This document shows, in pieces, positions 1 through 7,632 of a DNA stretch of 64,000 nt. A program made the position numbers and the translations under genes. The first letter of the stretch is position 1. Each line of letters opens with the position of its first letter. Origin of the DNA: Halorhabdus utahensis DSM 12940 (GTDB lineage: Archaea > Halobacteriota > Halobacteria > Halobacteriales > Haloarculaceae); contig NC_013158.1 of the NCBI RefSeq assembly GCF_000023945.1, forward strand, positions 2,294,001 to 2,358,000. Direction: 5' to 3'. The notes under the pieces are model-generated. The model ran no database searches and had not been told where the DNA came from. It was given only the letters and a program-made list of their open reading frames with translations.

Positions 1-364
1 TTGAACTCACTCGTTCCCGTTCGCTCGCTACGCTCGCTCACCTCCCACTCGCTGCTCAAATCTCCGCCTTAGACGCATAACTGGCGCTGGTCGCTCGCTT
101 CGCTCGCGACGTAGCGCCGCAAAATGTAGCGTCCGGACGGAGTCCCACGCGAGCGAAGCGAGCGTGGGGCACGTCCGGGCGTGAACACGGAGCGAGTGCT
201 GAGCAATGCGAAGCACTCGCGAAGAGTGAACGTCCGGACGGAGATTTGAACTCGCCGAGAAATGCTCGCTTCGCTGCGCGTTCCTCGTCTGCTCAAATCT
301 CCGTCGTGTGTTTTCACATTCCGCAGACTCCTCGCTAACGCTCGTCGTCTTGCGGAATGGAAAA
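1..364. repeat. tRNA-Arg 3'-flank array of partial tRNA copies and hairpins
   Basis: No gene is supported here. The stretch lies immediately 3' of the minus-strand tRNA-Arg and holds partial copies of its 3' end. The 23-nt acceptor/T-arm sequence at 365-387 recurs exactly at 231-253, and its first 13 nt recur at 130-142. Reverse-orientation T-arm fragments (CTCAAATCTCCG) lie at 55-66 and 292-303, so 241-253 can fold back on 291-302. Further inverted repeats include CCCACGC/GCGTGGG around 145-167. Long open frames across this stretch are by-products of the G+C-rich repeats. Confidence 0.75.
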
Positions 365-437
365 CGTCCGGACGGAGATTTGAACTCCGGTCCCTGGCTC
401 CGCAAGCCAAGAGGATAGTCCACTACCCTACCCGGAC
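365..437 (-). tRNA. tRNA-Arg (anticodon GCG)
   Basis: Read on the minus strand, the 73-nt sequence folds into a full cloverleaf. The 7-bp acceptor is GTCCGGG/TCCGGAC with one G-U pair, the T arm is CGGAG-TTCAAAT-CTCCG, and the anticodon loop TTGCGGA gives anticodon GCG, which reads CGC (Arg). CCA is not encoded, as is usual in haloarchaea. An A+T-rich box (CCCTTTATTT on the minus strand, 461-470) sits about 28 nt ahead of the 5' end. The 3' end is repeated downstream at 231-253 and 130-142. Confidence 0.95.
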
Positions 438-460
438 TCGACTCTCTCTACCGCGGTTGC

Positions 461-470
461 AAATAAAGGG
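461..470 (-). promoter_or_regulatory. TATA box of tRNA-Arg
   Basis: CCCTTTATTT on the minus strand is the only A+T-rich run in the neighbourhood. It is centred about 28 nt upstream of the tRNA 5' end, the standard archaeal TBP spacing. Confidence 0.55.
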
Positions 471-560
471 GTTACGATTCACCGACCCATCCGCCGGACG
501 GGACAAACGTTCGTTTGACCCTACGGAAGGCCCTTTTCCCAATCGTCCCTCTCTTCGAAC

Positions 561-1283
561 ATGAACCGACGCAGATTCCTCCAGATCGGCGCATCGACCG
601 GTGCGATCGGTCTCCTCGCCGGCTGTCTCGGCGGTGCGAGCACCGACAACCCTGACGACACCGATTCGCCGACCGACGAACCGACTGACACACCTGACCC
701 GACGTCCACCCCATCGCCGACCGATTCGGCCTCGAATACCGACGATCGGGAGCACGACTCCGAGGACCGCTCCACCTCGACGCCGGACGACCACGGAGCG
801 GACGACGGATCGAGCGAGATATCGACTCCTGAAGAGGGGACCGGAACCGGAACGCCCGATTCGGGGGCAGCCGAACAGGCCTGGAGCGCCGGTGGCGAGA
901 TGAACGGCGTCACCTTCCAGTTCACCTCACACGCACCCAAATGTGGCCTGGGCGAGGACGACGCCGACGTCGAATTCCAGCCCGACGAGGGTCGGATCGT
1001 CGTCAAGGGGATCCGCCGTGGGAGCGACCTCTGTAAGCGCGCCCAGCTGGGTGATGTCTCCCACGACACCGACGCCGAACGACTTGCCGTGTCCGTCGAC
1101 GCTGTCGACCGCGAGGAGTGCGAGGACGGCGGGGTCGGCGGCCAGTGTCTCGTGGACATCCCCTACGAGGCGACCTTTTCCTTCGAGGACGACATTCCAT
1201 CCGAGGTTGCGATCAGTCACGGCGACCGCTTCGGTATGAGTGCCGCCTACGGCTCTTCGAGTGCGACGCCACCCGAGGAGTGA
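561..1283 (+). CDS. twin-arginine-exported lipoprotein, unknown function
   Basis: A 240-residue protein. The N-terminus carries a twin-arginine-type signal (NRRRFLQ) followed by a hydrophobic stretch and the lipobox LAGC, so it is probably exported by Tat and lipid-anchored on the outer face of the membrane. Residues about 30-115 are a low-complexity linker rich in Asp, Thr, Ser and Pro, typical of halophilic surface proteins. The C-terminal 125 residues form a compact domain with several cysteines (at CGLGED, DLCKRA, EECEDG and QCLVD in sequence order) that could pair as disulfides outside the cell. I do not recognise the domain. It stands alone between tRNA-Arg and the RPA gene. Confidence 0.8.
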   Translation: MNRRRFLQIGASTGAIGLLAGCLGGASTDNPDDTDSPTDEPTDTPDPTSTPSPTDSASNTDDREHDSEDRSTSTPDDHGADDGSSEISTPEEGTGTGTPDSGAAEQAWSAGGEMNGVTFQFTSHAPKCGLGEDDADVEFQPDEGRIVVKGIRRGSDLCKRAQLGDVSHDTDAERLAVSVDAVDREECEDGGVGGQCLVDIPYEATFSFEDDIPSEVAISHGDRFGMSAAYGSSSATPPEE

Positions 1284-1440
1284 GGCTTCACGCCCGTCGG
1301 AAGGGTGGGGCTCCACACCCGTCCGAACGGTGGGTTCACCGTACCTTTTTAACAGAGAGGGCGACCAGCGTCGTTCATGTCCGTTCACCATTTCGCGAGT
1401 GAACCACCCGAAAGCGGTGGGTCGAACTGTCGACGACAAC

Positions 1441-1448
1441 GCTTAAAC
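1441..1448 (+). promoter_or_regulatory. TATA box of the RPA gene
   Basis: GCTTAAAC lies about 32 nt ahead of the RPA start codon, predicting a transcript with a leader of only a few bases. The CTTAA core recurs ahead of the histone gene and at 6708. Confidence 0.5.
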
Positions 1449-1476
1449 GGAGCGCAACCCTGGCCTCGGTAGACAG

Positions 1477-2937
1477 ATGGGTGCGATAGAGGACGTATAC
1501 GCGGATCTCGACGCCGATGTCTCCGAGGACGACTTCAGGGAAGCCGTCGAGGAGAAGGTCGAACAGATGGGGGGACTGGCCGACGAGGAAACAGCGGCGA
1601 TGCTGATCGCCCACGAACTCACCGAGAACGAGGCCCAGACGGTCGCGGACGTCCAGGCCGGCATGGAGGAGGTCCGGTTTCTGGCGAAGGTGCTTTCGAT
1701 CGGCGAGTTGCGGACCTTCGAGCGTGATGGCGACGACGAGGACGGCCGCGTGATCAACGTCGAGGCGGCCGACGAGACCGACAGCCTCCGACTGACGTTC
1801 TGGGATGGGGAAGCTGTCGCCGTCGACGAGGGGGAAGTCGAAGTCGGCGACGTCCTCCGGGTCAAAGGTCGGCCACAGGAGGGCTACAACGGTCTCGAGG
1901 TCAGCGTCGATCAGGCCGAACAGGATCTCGACGCGACGATCGACGTCGAACCCGGTGACGGCGAGACCATCGACGCGCTCACCATGGGCCAGTCGAACGT
2001 CACCGTCGAGGGCGTCGTCCTCGACACCGAACCGGTGCGGACGTTCGAGCGCGACGACGGGTCGGAGGGCCGGGTCGCGAATCTCTCGATCGGCGACGAG
2101 ACCGGCCGCGTCCGGGTGACGCTGTGGGACGACCGCGCCGACCGGGTCGAGGAGATCGACGCCGGTACGACGGTCGAAGTCGTCGACGGCTACGTTCGGG
2201 AACGCGACGGCGATCTGGAGGTCCACGTCGGCGAGGAGGGGGCGATCGACGAGCTTGACGATGCCGACGTCGAATACGCGCCGGAGACGACGCCGATCGA
2301 TGACGTGGAACTGGACGAGACGGTCGACATCGGCGGCGTCGTCCGCTCGACCGATCCGACGCGGACGTTCGACCGCGACGACGGCTCGGAGGGGCAAGTC
2401 AAGAACATCCGGATCCAGGACGACACCGACGACATCCGGGTGGCGCTGTGGGGCGAGAAAGCCGACCGCGACCTCGCGCCGGGTGACGAGGTCGTCTGTG
2501 CCGACGTCGAGATTCAGGACGGCTGGCAGGACGATCTCGAGGCCTCCGCGGGCTGGGGATCGACGGTCGTCGTCCTCGAGGACGGTGCGTCGATGGCGAC
2601 GACCCCCGACGCGGACGATGCAGGCACTGCGGGCGAGAACAATGTCCAGGACGCGGGCGCGTCGACCGGGCTCTCGGCGTTCGCAGATGACGGCGAGGGC
2701 GGAGAGACAGCGAGCGACGGCACGGGCGGGAGTACTGCGGGTGCGGAAGACGGGACGGCGGACGGCGAGGAGGTCGAGTTCACGGGCACCGTCGTCCAGA
2801 CGGGCGATCCGGTGATCGTCGACGACGGCGAACAGACCGTCACTGTCGATACGACCGAGTCGGTCCGTCTCGGGGAGGAAGTCACGGTCAGGGGGCGGCG
2901 ACGCGGCGACGAGATCGAGGCAGAGGAACTGTTTTGA
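1477..2937 (+). CDS. rpa2: single-stranded DNA-binding protein, RPA family
   Basis: A 486-residue multi-OB-fold replication protein A homologue that binds single-stranded DNA in replication and repair. An N-terminal helical segment (about 1-60) is followed by at least three repeated OB-type units. Each is marked by a phrase like RTFERDDGSEGRVxNL (near residues 85, 190 and 290) and then a strand ending in VRVTLWDDRAD or a variant. Residues about 370-430 form an acidic Gly/Ser/Ala-rich linker, and the C-terminal 50 residues look like a further small OB fold. No CxxC zinc motif is seen. The histone and deacetylase genes follow on the same strand, an arrangement I recall from other haloarchaea. 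The symbol follows Haloferax usage and is the less certain part of the call. Confidence 0.88.
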   Translation: MGAIEDVYADLDADVSEDDFREAVEEKVEQMGGLADEETAAMLIAHELTENEAQTVADVQAGMEEVRFLAKVLSIGELRTFERDGDDEDGRVINVEAADETDSLRLTFWDGEAVAVDEGEVEVGDVLRVKGRPQEGYNGLEVSVDQAEQDLDATIDVEPGDGETIDALTMGQSNVTVEGVVLDTEPVRTFERDDGSEGRVANLSIGDETGRVRVTLWDDRADRVEEIDAGTTVEVVDGYVRERDGDLEVHVGEEGAIDELDDADVEYAPETTPIDDVELDETVDIGGVVRSTDPTRTFDRDDGSEGQVKNIRIQDDTDDIRVALWGEKADRDLAPGDEVVCADVEIQDGWQDDLEASAGWGSTVVVLEDGASMATTPDADDAGTAGENNVQDAGASTGLSAFADDGEGGETASDGTGGSTAGAEDGTADGEEVEFTGTVVQTGDPVIVDDGEQTVTVDTTESVRLGEEVTVRGRRRGDEIEAEELF

Positions 2938-2960
2938 ATCGGTCGGCGGCGGGAGGAAAC

Positions 2961-2967
2961 GCTTAAG
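2961..2967 (+). promoter_or_regulatory. TATA box of the histone-deacetylase pair
   Basis: GCTTAAG is centred 28 nt ahead of the histone ATG at 2992, predicting a leaderless transcript that starts at the initiation codon. Confidence 0.55.
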
Positions 2968-2991
2968 ACGGAAACCGCCCGCTTGTGGCGT

Positions 2992-3432
2992 ATGAGCGTC
3001 GAGTTACCGTTTGCTCCCGTCGATTCGATCATCCGGCGAAATGCCGGCGGACTGCGGGTGAGTGCCGAAGCGACCGAAGCCCTCACCCGTCGTATCCAGT
3101 CTCGGGGGGCAACGTTGGCCGCCGACGCCGCCGAGGCGGCCAGCGCGGACGGACGGAAGACGCTGATGGCGATGGACTTCGGGGTCGGGGAGGTACCGGA
3201 GAAGGATGCACTCGAACTCCCGATCGCGCCGGTCGATCGCATCGCACGCCTCGACATCGACGACCGGTATCGGGTCGCAATGGATGCACGGATCGCGCTG
3301 GCGTCGATCCTGGAGCGCGAGGCCGACGACGTCGCCGCGGCGGCGTCGTTACTGGCCGAGCATGCCGGCCGCCGAACCGTTAAGGCGGAGGACGTCGAAC
3401 TCTACGCCCAACTGACTCACTACGTTGAATGA
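2992..3432 (+). CDS. hstA: archaeal histone, fused doublet
   Basis: A 146-residue protein with two histone folds in tandem. Unit 1 begins ELPFAPVDSIIR and unit 2 begins ELPIAPVDRIAR near residue 72. Each runs through a long central helix, and unit 2 ends in RRTVKAEDVELYAQL, the typical RT-x-DV-x-A ending of the fold. Fused doublets are the haloarchaeal form of this family. The start at 2992 is preferred over an in-frame upstream codon because the CTTAAG box sits at -28 and the homology begins there. There is no lysine-rich tail. The stop codon overlaps the deacetylase start (ATGA), so the two are probably translationally coupled. Confidence 0.93.
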   Translation: MSVELPFAPVDSIIRRNAGGLRVSAEATEALTRRIQSRGATLAADAAEAASADGRKTLMAMDFGVGEVPEKDALELPIAPVDRIARLDIDDRYRVAMDARIALASILEREADDVAAAASLLAEHAGRRTVKAEDVELYAQLTHYVE

Positions 3433-4439
3433 AGTTTGGTTACCGCGAAATCTGCCTCGAACACGACACCGGCAGTCGGCATCCGGAGAGTCCCGACCGA
3501 CTGCGTGCGATACAGCGGACCCTCGCCGATTCGGCGAACGTCGAGTACGTTCCCGCCACTGCCATTCCTCGTGACGCTATCTGGGCCGTCCACGATCACG
3601 ACTATCTGGAAGATGTCAGGCAGTTCTGTGCCAACGGGGGCGGGAACTGGGACGCCGACACTGTCGCCGTCGAGGCGACCTGGGATGCGGCGGTGGCGAG
3701 TGCCACGCTTGCCGCGTGGGCCGCAGACGAAGCACTCGAGGGTGCCGACGGTTGCGAGACGCCGTTCTCGCTGGGTCGACCGCCGGGTCATCACGCCGTC
3801 GAAGACGACGCGATGGGTTTTTGCTTTCTCAACAACGCCGCAATCGCGGCCGAACATGCACTTCGACGGGACGGCGTCGACCGGGTGGCGATACTCGACT
3901 GGGATGTCCACCACGGCAACGGCACGCAGGACATCTTTTACGACCGCAGTGACGTGTACTACGCCTCGTTCCACGAGGAGGGTCTGTACCCCGGGACGGG
4001 CGACGTCGGGGAGACCGGTGCCGACGCGGGGCGCGGACGCACCCTGAACGTGCCGTTCCCGTCGGGGAGTGGTGACGCAGATTACCTCGCCGTCCACCGG
4101 GAGGTCGTCGCCCCCGAGTTCGAGAACTTCGAGCCGGATCTCATCATCGTCAGTGCAGGGTTCGACGCTCACGAGAACGATCCGATCTCCCGGATGCTGG
4201 TCTCGACGGCCGGGTACGGCGTGCTCGCGGAACGCGTCCACGAACTTGCCGACCGGATCGACGCTGGGCTGGCGTTCGTTCTGGAAGGCGGCTATGGCCT
4301 CGAAACACTCTCGGCCGGCGTTCGCGAGATCCACGAGGTACTCAACGGCGAGCACGCCGACTCGATCGAACCGGCACCCACCGATGGCGGCCAGAACGTG
4401 CTCGATTCGCTGGTGTATCAGGGCTTCGGGTCGAGATAG
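3429..4439 (+). CDS. histone deacetylase superfamily protein (HDAC/AcuC-like)
   Basis: A 336-residue zinc-dependent deacylase of the class I/II HDAC and acetoin-utilisation fold. The signature elements are present in order: GRPPGHHA with the catalytic His pair (about 118-123), ILDWDVHHGNGT with the zinc ligands Asp and His (about 158-169), SAGFDAHENDP with the third zinc Asp (about 240-250), and a late EGGYGLETL loop. Length is normal for the family. It overlaps the histone gene by 4 bp, which makes histone or another chromatin lysine a tempting substrate; acetylpolyamine or acetyl-protein activity is equally possible. Its 3' end overlaps the converging cca gene by 22 bp. Confidence 0.93.
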   Translation: MKFGYREICLEHDTGSRHPESPDRLRAIQRTLADSANVEYVPATAIPRDAIWAVHDHDYLEDVRQFCANGGGNWDADTVAVEATWDAAVASATLAAWAADEALEGADGCETPFSLGRPPGHHAVEDDAMGFCFLNNAAIAAEHALRRDGVDRVAILDWDVHHGNGTQDIFYDRSDVYYASFHEEGLYPGTGDVGETGADAGRGRTLNVPFPSGSGDADYLAVHREVVAPEFENFEPDLIIVSAGFDAHENDPISRMLVSTAGYGVLAERVHELADRIDAGLAFVLEGGYGLETLSAGVREIHEVLNGEHADSIEPAPTDGGQNVLDSLVYQGFGSR

Positions 4440-5770
4440 CCAGCCAGTTCCCGCCCGAATGACTCGGCGAGCGTCCCGACGGCAGCCCCGACCAGCACTG
4501 TGTGCGTGGTTTCGAGGGTGCTCTCGACGTCCGTGCCGAGTGCGACGTCGAAGATCGCGTCGCTTTCCAGCAGCTCGGTCGCGGTGTGGTATTCTCGTTC
4601 ACGTTCGACCACGTACCGCTCCTCGCTCACGAACGGGCCGTAGACGCCGGAATCGGCGTACTTCTCGTAGAAGCCATCGGCGTGCTCGCGGACGTGGACG
4701 GGTGGTCCGACGTGCCGTTCGACCGCGGGCCGTTCGGCGACTTCGAGCTCGAAGAGGAGCACTGCATGTTCCCCGGCAAAGGCGGCCGCGCGCAACACGT
4801 CGAAGCCGTGACGGTCGAGCAGCCCGCGGATACCATCGAGTGACTTCTCCAGCTGTGGGTAGAGGTCGTCCTCGACGAGATCGGGTGTCTCGAAGGTCAC
4901 GGCGACGGGCGTCGTCCCGCGCTCGTCGAACGCCGCTCGGACTGCCTCCGGGTCGAGTGGGTCGGGGTCGACGGGTTCGAACAGCGACTCGCGTGGTTCG
5001 GCGAGCAGTTCGCGGGCGTAGTGCTGGAAGCGCGCGAGGTTCGCCGTCGAGAGCGCCGCGGCGACGTTGCGCTCGGGATCGGTCGGGTCGATCACCACGA
5101 GATCGTCGTCGAACGTGGCGGTCCCGTGCGTTTCCGGATCGAAGCGGACGGGCGGGTGCCATTCGGCCGCGGCCTCGACGAGCGACCGGAAGCCGCCGTG
5201 TTCGAGCACCAGCAACTCGGTCAAATAGCCCGAGAACCCCTGGGTTCGGAGGTCGCTCCCGTAGACGCCGATCCCCTTGAGGAAGGCCTTCGTGAGCCGG
5301 ACGTCGTCGGCGAGGTCGTCGTCGAGGCGGGCCTGCAGGTACTCGGTGTGAAACGGCGTTCGATCGACGGCCGACTGGATCGCGGTCGCATCCTCGACGT
5401 CGTAGCAGGGGACTAGATCGACGTCGTAGCCGTCGACTTCACCGACGACGTAGGGGTGTTCGGCGTATTCCTCGTGGCCGTCAGGGAGGACCGCGTGGCC
5501 GATATCGAGGCCGACTGCTTCGAGTTTCTCGCGGTCGACAGCGGTTGGGAACCGGACGAAGACGTCGACGTCGCGGTCGCCGGCGATCCAGGTGTTCCGG
5601 GCGGTGGAGCCGACGAGCATGACATCGCCGTCGATCCCGCGTTCTTCCAGGGCCGCCTCGGCCCGGCCGATCACCTCGTGGGCCGCCTGCTCGAGGCGTT
5701 CGCGTTCGGCGTCGGTGGGTTCGACCCGTCGTCGAACCGCCCGGAGAACGCCCGAAAGCTCCTCAGACAT
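4418..5770 (-). CDS. cca: CCA tRNA nucleotidyltransferase (archaeal class I)
   Basis: A 450-residue enzyme that adds or repairs the 3' CCA of tRNAs. None of the four tRNAs in this window encodes CCA, so the cell depends on it. The N-terminal nucleotidyltransferase core shows GSTARNTWIAGDRDVDVF (about 51-68), with the GS motif and paired catalytic aspartates DVDVF. The central PAP/25A-like region and a C-terminal tail domain follow with normal archaeal length. It converges on the deacetylase gene with a 22-bp overlap of the 3' ends. Confidence 0.95.
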   Translation of the reverse strand: MSEELSGVLRAVRRRVEPTDAERERLEQAAHEVIGRAEAALEERGIDGDVMLVGSTARNTWIAGDRDVDVFVRFPTAVDREKLEAVGLDIGHAVLPDGHEEYAEHPYVVGEVDGYDVDLVPCYDVEDATAIQSAVDRTPFHTEYLQARLDDDLADDVRLTKAFLKGIGVYGSDLRTQGFSGYLTELLVLEHGGFRSLVEAAAEWHPPVRFDPETHGTATFDDDLVVIDPTDPERNVAAALSTANLARFQHYARELLAEPRESLFEPVDPDPLDPEAVRAAFDERGTTPVAVTFETPDLVEDDLYPQLEKSLDGIRGLLDRHGFDVLRAAAFAGEHAVLLFELEVAERPAVERHVGPPVHVREHADGFYEKYADSGVYGPFVSEERYVVEREREYHTATELLESDAIFDVALGTDVESTLETTHTVLVGAAVGTLAESFGRELAGYLDPKP

Positions 5771-5884
5771 ACAGAAACCGTACCGGCAGGAACGGGAAAG
5801 CGTATCGATGCGTCGCGACCGCCATCCGGCGACCGGACGAAAGCGAAAGCCCTATCAAATAACTCCGACTACCCTGGAATGCCT

Positions 5885-5957
5885 GCCGCCGTAGCTCAGA
5901 TGGTAGAGCACCACGCTGTTAACGTGGTTGTCCCAGGTTCGAGTCCTGGCGGCGGCG
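5885..5957 (+). tRNA. tRNA-Asn (anticodon GTT)
   Basis: A 73-nt cloverleaf: acceptor GCCGCCG/CGGCGGC, discriminator G, D arm GCTCAGATGGTAGAGC, anticodon loop CTGTTAA (GTT, Asn), T arm CCAGG-TTCGAGT-CCTGG. A box (TCAAATAAC, about 5855-5863) lies about 27 nt upstream. The last 18 nt of the T arm/acceptor recur at 6200-6217. Confidence 0.96.
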
Positions 5958-6217
5958 TGAATTTCTGTGAAATTCACGGCACGTCAGAGCTTGCTCTGAC
6001 GGCGACGTAAAATCGCGAAGCGATTTTCCGGCCCACGAGAACTGCGTAGCAGTTCTCGGGACGGCGTCTCTTGACGATTCTGCGAGGCGTTTCATCGCCG
6101 AGCGATAGCTATCGTCAAGGACGGCGTACCCCAGAGTCGAACACGGAAGTCGCAGCCCGGGAAGCGAGCGTCAGCGAGTGACCCGGAACGTCTTGCATCG
6201 GTTCGAGTCCTGGCGGC
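5957..6217. repeat. hairpin array downstream of tRNA-Asn, ending in a copy of the tRNA 3' end
   Basis: Four perfect hairpins lie in a row within 102 nt: 5957-5977 (9-bp stem), 5982-6001 (8-9 bp), 6009-6027 (8 bp, GAA loop) and 6036-6058 (10 bp, GTA loop). A longer inverted repeat, TTGACGAT (6071-6078) with ATCGTCAA (6111-6118), is flanked by direct repeats of GGACGGCGT. The stretch closes with GGTTCGAGTCCTGGCGGC at 6200-6217, identical to 5936-5953 in the tRNA. No coding potential is evident. Confidence 0.8.
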
Positions 6218-6268
6218 AGGCTTCCGGAGAGCGACGCATTCAACTCGGGACGGCGTGTGCATGTAGCT

Positions 6269-6691
6269 ATGGTCGGACCGCCGCGGTACAAACTGGCAGA
6301 CACTGCCCAGCAGATCGTCGGTGGGTTCCTGCTCGCGGGGCCGTTCGTCGTGACCGAGGAGGTCTGGACGCTGGCCGACGGGATGAGCTGGTTTCACGGC
6401 CTGGCGACGGCCGTCCTCGTCGCCGTCATCGGCTACGGCGCGCTCTACCAGGCCGACGACGACCGCGACCCGGATACCGAAGCGGAGGTTGCTGGACTGC
6501 CACTCCGGTTTCTCTCGCTCATCTCGGTCGCCTTTGGTTCGGTCGCACTGCTGGCGATCCTGCTCAACGCGCCCGCGTCGTTCTTGGAGGGCATGGGACG
6601 GATGGAACAACTCGAAGTGACGCTGCGGGTGGTCAGCGTCGGCGCGATCTTCAGCGTCGTCGGGGCGGCGACCGCCGATAGCGTCTTCTGA
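6269..6691 (+). CDS. DUF2391-like integral membrane protein
   Basis: A 140-residue protein with about four predicted transmembrane segments (about residues 12-30, 40-58, 80-100 and 115-135), separated by an acidic loop (DDDRDPDTEAE). It resembles the short haloarchaeal DUF2391 membrane proteins; function unknown. The start at MVGPPRYK is chosen over an in-frame GTG four codons upstream because the recognisable N-terminus begins there and the GTG lies next to the tRNA-like repeat. It is followed on the same strand by the next conserved gene. Confidence 0.7.
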   Translation: MVGPPRYKLADTAQQIVGGFLLAGPFVVTEEVWTLADGMSWFHGLATAVLVAVIGYGALYQADDDRDPDTEAEVAGLPLRFLSLISVAFGSVALLAILLNAPASFLEGMGRMEQLEVTLRVVSVGAIFSVVGAATADSVF

Positions 6692-6707
6692 TTGCGGTAT
6701 GCAGCAT

Positions 6708-6714
6708 GCTTAAG
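6708..6714 (+). promoter_or_regulatory. TATA box
   Basis: GCTTAAG is centred about 32 nt ahead of the start at 6743, the same core seen ahead of the RPA and histone genes. Confidence 0.45.
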
Positions 6715-6742
6715 TCGATCGCCGCCCCCAGAACGGGCAGAG

Positions 6743-7321
6743 ATGGACTACACCCTGGCGATCGACGACGCGCCGGAGACCGTCCCTGGCGGGACGAGCA
6801 TCCTGTTGATTCATCCGAGCACTGGCGAAACTGACCGCGTCGATACTGACTTTCTCTCGACCGATACCGACCATTTCCTGGTCGTCTCGACGCGCACGAC
6901 CGCCCGGGAAGTGTCCCAGAAGATCGAACACTACGAGGTCGACGAGCGGAAGGCGACGATCCTCGACGCGCTCTCGGTCGAACGCGGATACACCCGCCGC
7001 CGGAGCGACGACGTCCGGTACGTTTCCGCGCCCGATGACTTCGACGGGATCGTCGCCGAGACCCGCGAGTTCCTCTCGACGACCGAGGGGAAGCGACGGA
7101 TCAGCGTCGACTCCCTGACCGAGATGCTGTACTACGCTGACGAACCGCAAACGACGGCCGCTGTCGAACAGTTGCTCGCCTTGTTGGCCGACCACGACGC
7201 AGTCGGGTTGTTCCACCTCGCGCGCGGCGTCCACGACGAAGATCGACTCGACCGGTTCCGGTCGCTGTTCGACGGCGTCATCGAACTGGAGACGGACGGA
7301 TCGATGACGGCCTCGTTTTGA
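6743..7321 (+). CDS. HTR-like/RecA-fold regulatory protein, unknown function
   Basis: A 192-residue acidic soluble protein. The pattern of strands (SILLIHPSTGETDRV, HFLVVSTRTTAREV, KATILDAL, VGLFHLARGV) recalls the KaiC/RecA-like fold of haloarchaeal proteins often called HTR-like. There is no Walker A P-loop, so ATP binding is unlikely and it may be a degenerate signalling ATPase. There is no signal peptide or membrane segment. It has its own promoter and no obvious partner; the downstream gene is a tiny zinc-finger protein. Confidence 0.65.
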   Translation: MDYTLAIDDAPETVPGGTSILLIHPSTGETDRVDTDFLSTDTDHFLVVSTRTTAREVSQKIEHYEVDERKATILDALSVERGYTRRRSDDVRYVSAPDDFDGIVAETREFLSTTEGKRRISVDSLTEMLYYADEPQTTAAVEQLLALLADHDAVGLFHLARGVHDEDRLDRFRSLFDGVIELETDGSMTASF

Positions 7322-7425
7322 CCGGACCCGGTAAGAACGGCCGAAAAGTACGATAAATCGTGAGGATTGGTAACTTTTATCACACCACCAACAGTTAAGG
7401 GTACGAGTGAGAAACAACAAGTCGT

Positions 7426-7584
7426 ATGCCGCATTGCCAGAACTGCGGTGCGTTCGTAACCGCCGCATACGCACGCGTTTTTACGCCGAACGGAGTTGAT
7501 CAGCCCCGGGTCTGTCCGCAGTGCGAGGACAAGATCCGTGACGGAGCCGACGTGCGGGAGGCGCGGTCGACCCGGCGTGGATAA
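7426..7584 (+). CDS. CxxC zinc-finger microprotein (DUF7563-like)
   Basis: A 52-residue protein. Two metal-binding pairs, CQNCG near residue 4 and CPQCE near 31, frame a short beta-rich segment, giving a zinc ribbon; the tail is Arg-rich. A second protein of the same plan lies at 10998. Such proteins are abundant in haloarchaea and mostly uncharacterised; DNA, RNA or protein binding are all possible. ATG, reading frame and stop are all clear although the gene is short. Confidence 0.75.
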   Translation: MPHCQNCGAFVTAAYARVFTPNGVDQPRVCPQCEDKIRDGADVREARSTRRG

Positions 7585-7632
7585 GCCCTCCTGTCCGTGT
7601 TCCGCGTTCCCGCCACCTTCCCTCCAGTGCCC

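Noticed and set aside
28-423. 131-residue minus-strand frame over the tRNA-Arg flank
   Set aside because: It is built from the tRNA and its repeat copies, is Arg-rich and non-acidic, and covers a tRNA gene.
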